The notes beneath the pieces are model-generated. The model did not search any database. It worked only from the letters and a program-made list of their open reading frames with translations, and was not told the DNA's origin. From the NCBI RefSeq assembly GCF_028993635.1, contig NZ_CP118631.1, positions 3,100,001 to 3,164,000 of the forward strand: a DNA stretch of 64,000 nucleotides. Direction: 5' to 3'. Made by a program: the position numbers and the translations under genes. Shown piece after piece: positions 11,078-19,966 of this stretch. The stretch is from Mucilaginibacter sp. SJ. Its GTDB lineage: Bacteria > Bacteroidota > Bacteroidia > Sphingobacteriales > Sphingobacteriaceae. Position 1 is the first letter of the stretch. Each line of letters opens with the position of its first letter.

Positions 11078-14000
11078 ATGCAATCTACATTCAATAAATA
11101 TAACGCTAAATTTCAGGAAGCCTTAGCCGGTTTAAACCCCGAGCAATTGGCCGCAGTTAACAAAATGGATGGCCCGGTACTTGTAGTAGCCGGCCCCGGT
11201 ACGGGCAAAACCCAAATCCTGGCAGCGCGGATAGGCAAAATCCTGACCGATACAGACGCTTTACCCAGCGAGATCCTGTGCTTAACGTATACCGATGCCG
11301 GCGCAGTGGCCATGCGTAAACGTCTGTTTGAATTTATTGGCCCAGATGCTTACCGGATAAATATATATACATTCCATGCTTTTTGTAATGAGATTATCCA
11401 GGAGAACCTTGAGTATTTCGGCAAGCTGAATTTGGAGTCGCTTTCCGACCTGGAATCGGCTATGCTATTCCGGGAACTGGTTGATGAGTTCCCGAACGAT
11501 CACCTGCTGAAGCGTTTTACGGGCGATATTTATTACGATGTTCCCCGGCTTAAAAGCCTGTTCAGCACTATGAAGCGGGAAAACTGGAACGCCGAAATGA
11601 TCGAACAGGCGGTAAATGACTATCTTGAAGATTTGCCTAACCGCGAGGAGTTTATTTATAAACGGGCTAATGCCAAAGCGGGCATCAAGATTGGTGATCC
11701 GAAACAAAAAGATATCGACGCCGCGCACGACGTGATGAAAAAACTGTTGGCTGCTGTTGGAGAGTATCAAAACTATACAGAAAAAATGAAAACGCGCGGC
11801 CGCTATGATTATGACGATATGATCATTTGGGTGCTGCGCGCTTTCCGCGATAATGAGGAAATCCTGCGCCGTTACCAGGAGCGTTACCAGTATATTCTGG
11901 TTGATGAGTTCCAGGATACCAGCGGATCGCAAAACGAATTGCTGCGCTTTTTGCTTAATTATTGGGATACCCCGAATGTTTTTGTGGTAGGCGATGATGA
12001 TCAGTCGATCTTTAAATTTCAGGGAGCTAACATGAAAAACATCCTTGATTTTGCCAATGACTATGTAGACACGCTATACACCGTAGTGCTAAAACATAAC
12101 TATCGCTCCAGTCAGCAGATCCTCGATATTTCAAAAGCGCTTATCGATAATAATTTTGAGCGGTTAACCAGTCAGCTTAATTTAGATAAAGCGTTAAAAT
12201 CGTCGCATCCGCGTTTTAATAACCTGTTGGTCGAGCCGGTGATCCGGGAGTACGAGAACCCTGATAAAGAACTGGTTGATGTATCGCTACAGATAAAACA
12301 ACTGGTTACTGACGGTGTACCTCCCGGCGAGATAGCGGTAATTTACCGCAACCACAACCAGGTTGAGGAGATGATCAAATTTCTGGATGTGCAAAAGATC
12401 CAGGTAAACACCAAACGCAAGATAGACGTGCTTACCCAACCCTTTGGCGAAAAGATCATTAATATCTTACGTTACCTTGCCATGGAGCTCGATTCGCCAT
12501 ACAGCGGAGATGAATTGTTGTTTGAGATCATGCATTATGATTTCTTTAACATCCCTCCTATTGAAATTGCCAAGGCAAGCGTTGCCGTGTTTAAAGAAAA
12601 CTTTGGTACCCTGGCTTATAATCAGCCTAAAACTTCTATCCGCCGTTACGTAAGCGAGATGAGGCCACCCAAGCAGGCAGACCTTTTTCACCCCGATCAA
12701 CAACAGGAGATGCGGTACCTCGTAAGCAATATCGATTACCTGCTCAAAGAGTCGGTTAGCGTTACGCTGCAGCAGCTTTTCCAAAGTGTGATAGCCAAAA
12801 TGGGCATCCTGAAATACATAATGCAGCAGCAGGATAAGGGCAGTTACATGCAGATGCTTACCAGTTTTTTCGATTTCCTGAAAGATGAAAGCCGCAAAAG
12901 GCCCGACATCAGCCTGCCTGATTTGATCTCGACCATCGAAATGATGAAGAAACATCAGATCCGCCTGGAGCTTAACCAAAGCATCTTTTCGGAGAATGGT
13001 GTCAACTTCCTCACCGCACACGGCTCAAAAGGGCTTGAGTTTGAATATGTGTTTTTTATTGGCTGCGACAAACGTACCTGGGACAGCAAAGGCCGTAACA
13101 GCGGTTTCAGCTATCCCGATACACTCACCCGTTCCGCCGCTGATGAAATTGCACAGAAAGAGGAAGCGCGCCGCCTGTTTTATGTGGCGGTAACGCGTGC
13201 CAAGCAGCACCTTATGATCTCATACGCGGCTAAGGACAGGAAGGACAAAGACCAGGAGGCAAGCCAGTTTATAGGCGAGATATTAGCCAGCACCAATATG
13301 CAGGTACAATACCCTAAAGTGGATGCCATGGATATGATCCAGTTTCAGGCAACCCAATTCAGCGAAGCCGAAAAACCAAAGGTTGAATTACTGGATAAAA
13401 ACTACATCAACCAGCTGCTGCAGAATTACACCCTATCAGTAACCCACCTGAGCAGTTACCTGGATTGCCCGCTGCGGTTTTATTTTCAATGTTTGATCAG
13501 GGTGCCATCGGGTAAAAGTCCGGCGGCTACTTTTGGGCAGGCGGTACACTGGGCACTCAACAAAACATACAGGCAGTTGAAGGATAATGACAACGAGTTT
13601 TTAAGTACGGAAAATTTCATGCGCGAGTTCAGATGGTATATGGCCCGCAATCGCGATTCATTTACTAAAGATGAATTTAAACTGCGCTCGGCGTATGGCG
13701 AAAAGATCCTGCCGCCATACTACGAGCAAAATGTACCTCACTGGAACAAAATAGCGGTAACCGAGCGCCCTATCAAAAATATTGAAGTACACGGCGTACC
13801 TATTAAAGGTAACCTGGATAAAATTGAATTTGAGGGCAAGCAGGCTACTGTTGTTGATTATAAAACGGGTAAAGTAAAAAATGCCAAAGAAAAACTGATG
13901 CGCCCAACCAATGATCTGCCCAACGGAGGAGATTACTGGCGCCAGGCAGTTTTTTACAAGATCCTTGTTGATCATGACCGCAGCAACGACTGGGAAGTTG

Positions 14001-14248
14001 TAAGCACTGTATTTGATTTTGTTGAACCCGTAGCCGACAACGAATATTACCGCGAAAAATTTGTGATAACACCCGATGACATGGAAACCGTAACCGGCCA
14101 GATCACCGAAACTTACGCCAGAATCATGGCGCACGATTTCAGCACAGGCTGCGGCAAAAAAGAATGCGATTGGTGTCATTTTGTAAAAAGCAATTTTAAA
14201 CAGGCCGATGAGATTTTGGGGATTCTTGCGGAGGAGGAAGGAGAATAG
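11078..14248 (+). CDS. UvrD/Rep-type helicase fused to an Fe-S PD-(D/E)XK nuclease
   Basis: A 1,056-residue DNA repair or recombination enzyme. The superfamily 1A helicase part has Walker A GPGTGKT (about residues 39-45), Walker B with ILVDEFQD (about 271-278), the GDDDQSIFKFQGA motif, and the late motifs VNFLTAHGSKGLEFEYVF and RRLFYVAVTRAK. The C-terminal nuclease domain has VVDYKTGK (about residue 925). It also has the four-cysteine pattern of AddB-type nucleases: one Cys in YLDCPLRF (about 796) and three in CGKKECDWC (about 1024-1032), probably holding a 4Fe-4S cluster. I chose the second ATG (11078) because the conserved helicase N-terminus begins there; the frame is open from 11036. No AddA/RecB/RecC partner is adjacent, so it may work alone or with a distant partner. 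Confidence 0.9.
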   Translation: MQSTFNKYNAKFQEALAGLNPEQLAAVNKMDGPVLVVAGPGTGKTQILAARIGKILTDTDALPSEILCLTYTDAGAVAMRKRLFEFIGPDAYRINIYTFHAFCNEIIQENLEYFGKLNLESLSDLESAMLFRELVDEFPNDHLLKRFTGDIYYDVPRLKSLFSTMKRENWNAEMIEQAVNDYLEDLPNREEFIYKRANAKAGIKIGDPKQKDIDAAHDVMKKLLAAVGEYQNYTEKMKTRGRYDYDDMIIWVLRAFRDNEEILRRYQERYQYILVDEFQDTSGSQNELLRFLLNYWDTPNVFVVGDDDQSIFKFQGANMKNILDFANDYVDTLYTVVLKHNYRSSQQILDISKALIDNNFERLTSQLNLDKALKSSHPRFNNLLVEPVIREYENPDKELVDVSLQIKQLVTDGVPPGEIAVIYRNHNQVEEMIKFLDVQKIQVNTKRKIDVLTQPFGEKIINILRYLAMELDSPYSGDELLFEIMHYDFFNIPPIEIAKASVAVFKENFGTLAYNQPKTSIRRYVSEMRPPKQADLFHPDQQQEMRYLVSNIDYLLKESVSVTLQQLFQSVIAKMGILKYIMQQQDKGSYMQMLTSFFDFLKDESRKRPDISLPDLISTIEMMKKHQIRLELNQSIFSENGVNFLTAHGSKGLEFEYVFFIGCDKRTWDSKGRNSGFSYPDTLTRSAADEIAQKEEARRLFYVAVTRAKQHLMISYAAKDRKDKDQEASQFIGEILASTNMQVQYPKVDAMDMIQFQATQFSEAEKPKVELLDKNYINQLLQNYTLSVTHLSSYLDCPLRFYFQCLIRVPSGKSPAATFGQAVHWALNKTYRQLKDNDNEFLSTENFMREFRWYMARNRDSFTKDEFKLRSAYGEKILPPYYEQNVPHWNKIAVTERPIKNIEVHGVPIKGNLDKIEFEGKQATVVDYKTGKVKNAKEKLMRPTNDLPNGGDYWRQAVFYKILVDHDRSNDWEVVSTVFDFVEPVADNEYYREKFVITPDDMETVTGQITETYARIMAHDFSTGCGKKECDWCHFVKSNFKQADEILGILAEEEGE

Positions 14249-14524
14249 TTTCAACGTAGAGACTTATCACATGTGTCTCCCGCCAAGCGCACCGGTATTG
14301 GTAAAGGATTAAAGAACAGCATCAAAAAAATAACGGTTCTTGGCAACGATTCACCGCTAACCTATAAAATTGTCGGCAAAATTTCATGGAGCGCGGTACC
14401 GGGCTTATTGTACATCCCAATTCCTGAACGCCAGCAGGATGAGTATATGTCGGTAATAAAAATTGAACTGAACGGCAAGCTTTACCTTTATCATGGTAAA
14501 GGGAGGTTCTTAATCAATGAGTAG
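14249..14524 (+). pseudogene. Probable remnant of a GH29 alpha-L-fucosidase C-terminus
   Basis: The frame from the helicase stop to the TAG at 14522 encodes about 91 residues. The first possible start is GTG at 14273 and no ATG occurs until inside the conserved part. The sequence IKKITVLGNDSPLTYKI, then PGLLYIPIP and DEYMSVIKIELNGKLYLY, resembles the small C-terminal beta-sandwich domain of alpha-L-fucosidases, where a VLG strand is followed by LYI-P and V-K-EL-L-LY strands. No catalytic domain is present upstream. I therefore read it as a leftover of a deleted gene. The frame happens to be the same as that of the helicase. The alternative is a small real protein of unknown function. Confidence 0.45.
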
Positions 14525-14570
14525 CATAGTAAACGTGTATATATCAAAATACTGATAGCAAAGGATAAAA

Positions 14571-14609
14571 CAAAAGCCTGTAATAAACCAATTACAGACT
14601 TTTGTTTTT
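14571..14609 (+). terminator. Intrinsic terminator after the fucosidase remnant
   Basis: Arms CAAAAGCCTGTAAT (14571-14584) and ATTACAGACTTTTG (14591-14604) pair with one mismatch around a 6-base loop. Five T follow. It would end transcripts from the helicase or remnant. The rest of 14610-14770 shows nothing recognisable. Confidence 0.75.
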
Positions 14610-14770
14610 ATATTAATCAACAAAACTATTTCCTGAACAAGCTCCAATTCTTCTCTTGTTATGCGGATAAACCGTATCAGGCAAAAAAATTTTAATTTTT
14701 TTTTCCATTAAAACAGCGTCCCCAACCGCGAAGTGCCGTTGTGGACAAAGCGTATCGACACCATTGCATC

Positions 14771-14802
14771 TTGCTTTTAATCAATACTTTACAATAATTT
14801 TG
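14771..14802 (+). promoter_or_regulatory. Promoter of the lyase-like lipoprotein gene
   Basis: TTG (14771-14773) and TAATTTTG (14795-14802) are 21 bases apart and match the Bacteroidota consensus. Transcription would begin near 14807 and leave a leader of about 135 bases before the ATG at 14942. No riboswitch-like fold was recognised in that leader. Confidence 0.5.
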
Positions 14803-14941
14803 TTTCATCAAACCAATTATCCGGCATCTTCTTAAAACAACGGTAAAACCTAATGCAGGGCAATAGCGTGCCCTGGTAGCCTTAAGCTGTTTGTTTTACA
14901 AGCTATGCCGGTGAACCCAATTGTAAACTAAAAACCAATTT

Positions 14942-16126
14942 ATGAACAGCAAACCAAAAACCACCTTTGCAACCCTATTGGGCCTGGCCCTTTTTGTAGC
15001 GTTATTTTTTACTTATTGCACAAAAAAACAAGTCGCACCGGCGACGGCAAGCAATGATGCTACCTCACCGGCATTAAAAACCCAGGCTACCGGCTTTATC
15101 CATCCCGGCATCCTCAACACGCAGCAAACGCTTGATTATGTGAGCCAGCAAGCAAACTCAAATGATGCCAACCGGCTTGCGGCTTACCAGTTTGTACTCA
15201 ACTATTGCAACAACCATAGCCCCAGCGGTGCTTATAAAGCCACAGTACAGGTTGCCGGCGGCGTTACCACACCCGATGAAATTGCTTTTAAAGGCGACGC
15301 CTTGTTAAGCTATGCCCTGGCACTGCGCTGGGCTAAAACTGGTAACGCGTCGTATGCAACTACTGTAAAACAAATACTTGATGGCTGGGCCAATAGCTTT
15401 CAAAACTTCAGTGTAACCGGCTCACAGCCTAACCAGGCTTCGCTTGAGGCTTCGTGGGCTGCGCCTACCTTCGCCGCGGCTGCCGAAATCATCAAATACT
15501 ACATCCCGGCCAGCGGCGTTGGCGGCGGCTGGACTACAGCCGAAAATACCCAGTTTGTAAACTTTCTGAACAACATGAAAGATAATTACATCAATAACGT
15601 GCCCAACTTTAACAACAACTGGAACGTATCTGCCGGATATGCAAAAATGGCTATCGGTGTGTTTGAAGATAGCCAAACTGTATACCAAAACGGCATTACT
15701 GCTGTAAAAACTGTATTGCCCAATGTAATTGCATCAGACGGTTCGATGAACGGCGAGATCTGTGGATCGCACAATGATTATGTGCATTACCAGTACTCTC
15801 TTACCGGATTGAGCTATGCCGCAAACATCGCAGGCATCCAAGGGGATTTGTCTATTTACTCGGCCAGCAGCAGTCGCCTGTTAACCGGGTTTAATTACCA
15901 ATACAAGCTGATGCACGGCACAGTGTCGCCGCCATGCTCACCTAACGGAAATGTAAACAACCCCATCTGGCCGGGCATTGAGGTGGCTAATCGTCATTAC
16001 GGCACTACCGAAACCAGTTACATCGCCAGCAATTATGTATGCGACGGTAACGGCCTGCCTAATGGAGATATCGGTTTCCTATGCTGGACAAACTACACCC
16101 ATAACAATGTGCCAACCACATTTTAA
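14942..16126 (+). CDS. Alginate lyase-superfamily (PF05426-like) lipoprotein
   Basis: A 394-residue lipoprotein. The signal sequence ends at Cys26 (LFFTYC), so it should sit in a membrane, probably the outer one. The mature protein is mostly alpha-helical and resembles the alpha/alpha toroid of the PL5/PL38 polysaccharide lyases: EIAFKGDALLSYALALRWAKTG, LEASWAAPTFAAAAEIIKYY, and HNDYVHYQYSLTGLSYAANIA with candidate catalytic Tyr. The region corresponding to the NNH catalytic motif reads NNNWN here, so the usual His seems to be missing or moved. The substrate is not predictable; a uronic-acid polymer is likely for the superfamily. It is a single gene with its own promoter and a strong terminator. 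Confidence 0.7.
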   Translation: MNSKPKTTFATLLGLALFVALFFTYCTKKQVAPATASNDATSPALKTQATGFIHPGILNTQQTLDYVSQQANSNDANRLAAYQFVLNYCNNHSPSGAYKATVQVAGGVTTPDEIAFKGDALLSYALALRWAKTGNASYATTVKQILDGWANSFQNFSVTGSQPNQASLEASWAAPTFAAAAEIIKYYIPASGVGGGWTTAENTQFVNFLNNMKDNYINNVPNFNNNWNVSAGYAKMAIGVFEDSQTVYQNGITAVKTVLPNVIASDGSMNGEICGSHNDYVHYQYSLTGLSYAANIAGIQGDLSIYSASSSRLLTGFNYQYKLMHGTVSPPCSPNGNVNNPIWPGIEVANRHYGTTETSYIASNYVCDGNGLPNGDIGFLCWTNYTHNNVPTTF

Positions 16127-16158
16127 TAAAGCATTCGCTTAATAAAAATTTTATCCCG

Positions 16159-16204
16159 GCTGCTCCGTTTATGACTGACCTCATTTAACGGAGCGGCTTT
16201 TTTT
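16159..16204 (+). terminator. Intrinsic terminator of the lyase-like gene
   Basis: Arms GCTGCTCCGTT (16159-16169) and AACGGAGCGGC (16187-16197) pair with one G-U. Seven T follow directly. It ends the plus-strand gene before the convergent GH35 gene. Confidence 0.85.
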
Positions 16205-16311
16205 GCTTCATACAGATTGACTTCTGCATTAACGGTGAGCAGCATCCGCAAAATATATAACTGAAATTATTCCCAACATGCCGAAATTAACCCGGTCTGT
16301 TTTTGTATGGA

Positions 16312-17940
16312 TCACTTATAATTATAAAGCTTAATCCGCTGGATCCCATATTCGCCCAACGGGATCCTTAAGTGCCTTCCCTGGTGATCTTCATCGCCAT
16401 TTAAACGGCGCCCCGGCTGCCACTTTCCGTTAACAAATATGCCTTCGTCTACCTGTAAAATACCTGCACGTAATCCATCTTTTACCGGCTTAAAACTGAT
16501 GACCAAACCTGTGCCGGCTACATAAAACTCATCATTAGCCAAAGCCGTTATAATACCTCCGGTTAACGGCCAGTTTGCATCCTTTGCTTTGGGCGACCAG
16601 CCCAGGGTTAAATCATGCGAAACCATGAGCATGTAATCGCCCATTTGCAGTCGTACGGTGTCCGCATCCTTACTTAACAATACACCTTCCATAGTTCCCT
16701 TGCGTTTGGCCTTGCTGATCTCGCCTGATAACTGATGAATGATATTGTACGATTGGGAAAGTGGCGCTCCTGCCGTTTTGTTATCAGTTTCGATAGAAAA
16801 AGGAGAAAAGCCCAGCGCTTTGTAATGGCCAATGGCATAAAAAGCTTTGGCATCCACTCCATCCTCAAAACGATGCTCGGGAATAAACAATGCATTATCC
16901 GGCCGGGTATAGCGATCATTCCAATATTTGAAGTTAGGATTATAGAAATCGGGCGACAGCAAGTCAATATCTGGCGCTGCTGCTTTCCATACATCAATCA
17001 AATGCGGCAAGGGGCCCGCAGACGGGTATTGTCCCGGCTTTTTACCGGGAGCGTTAAGAGCCGCGTTCACATACATCGGCAGCGGGTAAACCGCTTTGCC
17101 TGCTTTAGCTACAGCGTTGGCATATTCAGCAAAGTGCCAGGCCATAAACAGCTCGTCGGTAGCCGGGTTTTTGCCAAAAACCGATTCCCAGTTACCTGAA
17201 GTTTTACTTCTTCCGTCCTGCCATATTTTTTGCATTTCGGGTACAAGCTTGTCTTTGTGCGAATTTAACCAGGAGATTAGCTTTGTCGGGACCGGCCGAT
17301 TAAAAGCTTCATCGGCCAACTTCGAATGATCGCGGGCATCGGGCAGCATGCCTATTTCGTTTTCAACCTGTACCATCAGCACTGTGTGTAACTTACTATC
17401 AGTTTCTTTAATATGCCGCATTAACACGCTAAAAGCTTTAGTATCTGCCTGCAACGCATCTTTGGAGAACGGCGTAATGATCTCTTCAGGACCTGCCATG
17501 CTGTTTGCCACACGCGGAAAACGCTTCTGATTGGTTTTAACCCAACCTGGCGCATAACAGCTCATGCTATTTTTCCAGGTACCAAACCAAAGCAGCACCA
17601 GTTTCATGTGATATTGCCGGGCGCTTTTGATCAAATCATCAACCAGTGTAAAATTAAACTTGCCCTCTTGTGGCTCCAATAGTTCCCAGTAAACCGGCGC
17701 TATCACTGTATTAAGGTGCATTTTTTGCAGTTTGGGCCAAATCGGGTCCATATAGGCCGTGCTTGAGGCGCTCGAGTTTCCAAGTTCGCCGCCTGTCATT
17801 AAGTACGGCGCCCCGTCTACCAATAGTTCGGCATTACCGCCGTAATATTGTATATGTGGTATCGCTTTTACGGTATTTTGTGCCTTAGGTTTAAAGGCTA
17901 CCAAACAGCACAAAACAAATATCAATATGCGAGCCTTCAT
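16312..17940 (-). CDS. Secreted GH35-like beta-galactosidase (DUF5597 type)
   Basis: A 542-residue glycoside hydrolase with a signal peptide (about residues 1-20, ending PKAQ). The TIM barrel starts with LVDGAPYLMTGGEL and carries VYWELLEPQEGKFNF. The acid/base Glu is in VQVENEIGML and the probable nucleophile Glu is in FSIETD. A C-terminal beta domain from about residue 420 corresponds to DUF5597. Related proteins hydrolyse beta-galactosides and sit in xylan or arabinogalactan loci. It is the last gene of a four-gene minus-strand operon (GH67, GH43, esterase, GH35), 43 bases after the esterase. In a glucuronoxylan setting it may remove galactose side chains. Confidence 0.85.
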   Translation of the reverse strand: MKARILIFVLCCLVAFKPKAQNTVKAIPHIQYYGGNAELLVDGAPYLMTGGELGNSSASSTAYMDPIWPKLQKMHLNTVIAPVYWELLEPQEGKFNFTLVDDLIKSARQYHMKLVLLWFGTWKNSMSCYAPGWVKTNQKRFPRVANSMAGPEEIITPFSKDALQADTKAFSVLMRHIKETDSKLHTVLMVQVENEIGMLPDARDHSKLADEAFNRPVPTKLISWLNSHKDKLVPEMQKIWQDGRSKTSGNWESVFGKNPATDELFMAWHFAEYANAVAKAGKAVYPLPMYVNAALNAPGKKPGQYPSAGPLPHLIDVWKAAAPDIDLLSPDFYNPNFKYWNDRYTRPDNALFIPEHRFEDGVDAKAFYAIGHYKALGFSPFSIETDNKTAGAPLSQSYNIIHQLSGEISKAKRKGTMEGVLLSKDADTVRLQMGDYMLMVSHDLTLGWSPKAKDANWPLTGGIITALANDEFYVAGTGLVISFKPVKDGLRAGILQVDEGIFVNGKWQPGRRLNGDEDHQGRHLRIPLGEYGIQRIKLYNYK

Positions 17941-17983
17941 AACTCTTTTTGAATACGCGGATATAAAAAAACAATCTTATCTG

Positions 17984-18820
17984 TTACTTACGTGCATACG
18001 CCCATGCCAAAGCCTTGAGCATGGTAACAGGTTTACCCGATAAATGAGTAACATCATCAATAATAATATGCTTAAAAACAAGATTTTCATAATGACGGCT
18101 TTCCAATAACGTCACCAATTGTTTGTTAGGCACAACCTGTCCCGGAGTTTCCAACCCGCCCACTTCCATAAATACACTTACGGGCAAGCTTTTATGTTTG
18201 GCTGCATATTGCTTTTCAGTTTCAAATACAGCTCCGTTACCATAACCCAATGCAGGGCTGCCTATCAGGATATTTTTAAACAGCGTTGGTTTTTCAAACA
18301 AGGTGTAAGTGGCAAATAAGCCACCCATTGAATATCCGTACAGCGTACGGTTTGCAGGATCGGCCTTTAAACCGGCATCTACCGATGGGATCAATTCTTT
18401 TTCAATAAAAGCAAGGAATACCGGTGCCCCACCGCTTTCGGCCACATTGGGAAATGCAACCGGCGTGAAATCCCGGTTGCGCTTATTACCGGCAGTACCA
18501 ATCAGGCCACCGTCGCCAATAGCTACCAATATGGGCTCGGGGATATGATATTCGGCCATCAATAATCCTAAATACTCCAGCGATGGTGAAAAATCGTTAT
18601 CACCGTCAACCACGTACAATACCGGAAATTTCTGTTTAGCGGTATCATAGCCTGCCGGGTAATGAATATAAATATCATAATCATTACCCGCGAGTTTAGA
18701 GTGCATTTGCCGGTGTTCGGAGTTGGGGATAGTAACCGGCTTAACCTGCTGCGCAAAACCATGCGTCCCCAACAAATCAAGCAGTAGCAGTAACAGGGTT
18801 AAAGCTTTAAGGATTTTCAT
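17984..18820 (-). CDS. Secreted esterase, PF00756 (esterase D/feruloyl esterase-like)
   Basis: A 278-residue alpha/beta hydrolase with a signal peptide (ending near FAQQ, about residue 25). The nucleophile elbow GYSMGG lies near residue 165. The catalytic His is probably in DVTHLSGK near the C-terminus. Members of this family include feruloyl and acetyl xylan esterases (CE1-related) and siderophore esterases. The position in a xylan operon, 10 bases downstream of GH43, supports removal of acetyl or feruloyl groups. The substrate is an inference from context. Confidence 0.8.
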   Translation of the reverse strand: MKILKALTLLLLLLDLLGTHGFAQQVKPVTIPNSEHRQMHSKLAGNDYDIYIHYPAGYDTAKQKFPVLYVVDGDNDFSPSLEYLGLLMAEYHIPEPILVAIGDGGLIGTAGNKRNRDFTPVAFPNVAESGGAPVFLAFIEKELIPSVDAGLKADPANRTLYGYSMGGLFATYTLFEKPTLFKNILIGSPALGYGNGAVFETEKQYAAKHKSLPVSVFMEVGGLETPGQVVPNKQLVTLLESRHYENLVFKHIIIDDVTHLSGKPVTMLKALAWAYARK

Positions 18821-18830
18821 ATCGATGAGG

Positions 18831-19943
18831 TTACAAAAACGGATCGATCAGCTTGATAGAACCATCGGCATTATGCTGCAGTTCGGTTACCTTCACGTTG
18901 CGCAGGTGTGTTTTGCCCGATAGTTGGGTATCGTGGTAAAATATATACCATTTGCCTTTTATTTCGATGATGGAATGGTGGGTTGTCCAGCCCTCTACCG
19001 GTTTCATAAATACGCCCTTATAAGTAAATGGCGCAAGCGGACTATCACCTATTGCATAGCAAAGCAAATGTGTATCGCCGGTTGAATAAGTGAAGTAATA
19101 TTTACCATTGTATTTATGCATCCACGAACCTTCAAAAAAGCGGCGGTCATGATCTTTGGTCAATAACGGTTTACCCAGGCTATCTAAAATAACAGCATCT
19201 TTTACAGCACCGTCAAAAGTTTTCATATCTGGTTTAAGCAAAGCTACTTTACAGCTTATGGCTGGGGCATCTTCCTGTTTCGAATCTGTTTTCGATCCAT
19301 CTGCCTCGTATTTACCGGAGATCCAGCGCTGAAGCTGCCCTCCCCAAATGCCGCCGAAATACATGTAGGTTTTACCATCGGTATCCGTAAACACGGCAGG
19401 GTCAATACTGTAACTTCCGGCTATTGGTTCAGGCTCGGCCCTAAACGGACCAACCGGGCTTGCAGAAGTCGCCACACCAATATGGAATACATCTTTTTTA
19501 TCCTTTACCGGAAAATACAGGTAATAGGTGCCGTTTTTATAAGCAGCATCAGGCGCCCAAAGCTGCCTTCCTGCCCATGGGATATCTTTAATATCAAGTG
19601 CCACACCATTATCTGTAACCTTGCCGCCAATGCTATCCATCGACAGGATGTGATAATCCTTCATGGCAAAATGGTCGCCGTTATCATTTTCGGGAATACC
19701 CGCATCGATATCATGCGATGGATAGATATAAATTTTGCCGTTAAATACATGGGCCGATGGATCGGCTGTGTAAATGGAACTGATGAGCGGCTCGGAAAGA
19801 TATTTTACTTTTTTGCCTGTATCTGTTTTTGTACTATCGCCTGCATTAGCTGTTTTTTTTGTTGATGAATCACATGCACTCAAAATGCATAAGGATGCAA
19901 AAAGTGCGGGGACTAATTTTGCTGTGGTAAATTGCTTGCTCAT
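18831..19943 (-). CDS. GH43 xylosidase/arabinofuranosidase lipoprotein
   Basis: A 370-residue five-bladed beta-propeller enzyme with a lipoprotein signal ending at Cys24 (ILSAC). The catalytic base is the Asp in YTADPSAHVF. The transition-state Asp is in YSIDPAVFTD and the acid Glu is in FFEGSWMHKYNGKYYF, all in the usual GH43 order. The protein should remove xylose or arabinose from xylan or oligosaccharides. Only the catalytic domain is present. It lies 23 bases after GH67 and 10 bases before the esterase in the same operon. Confidence 0.9.
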   Translation of the reverse strand: MSKQFTTAKLVPALFASLCILSACDSSTKKTANAGDSTKTDTGKKVKYLSEPLISSIYTADPSAHVFNGKIYIYPSHDIDAGIPENDNGDHFAMKDYHILSMDSIGGKVTDNGVALDIKDIPWAGRQLWAPDAAYKNGTYYLYFPVKDKKDVFHIGVATSASPVGPFRAEPEPIAGSYSIDPAVFTDTDGKTYMYFGGIWGGQLQRWISGKYEADGSKTDSKQEDAPAISCKVALLKPDMKTFDGAVKDAVILDSLGKPLLTKDHDRRFFEGSWMHKYNGKYYFTYSTGDTHLLCYAIGDSPLAPFTYKGVFMKPVEGWTTHHSIIEIKGKWYIFYHDTQLSGKTHLRNVKVTELQHNADGSIKLIDPFL

Positions 19944-19966
19944 TGACGTTTGGTTTATGATAGTGA

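Noticed and set aside
12467-13021. Antisense open frame of 184 codons inside the helicase gene
   Set aside because: It is a shadow of the coding strand; the helicase motifs are continuous on the other strand.
13658-14254. Antisense open frame of 198 codons at the end of the helicase gene
   Set aside because: It overlaps the Fe-S nuclease domain completely and has no family features.
14246-14524. Stop-codon read-through of the helicase into the following 91 open codons
   Set aside because: The Fe-S motif already ends the helicase normally and the following residues look like a fucosidase tail; sharing the frame has a one-in-three chance.
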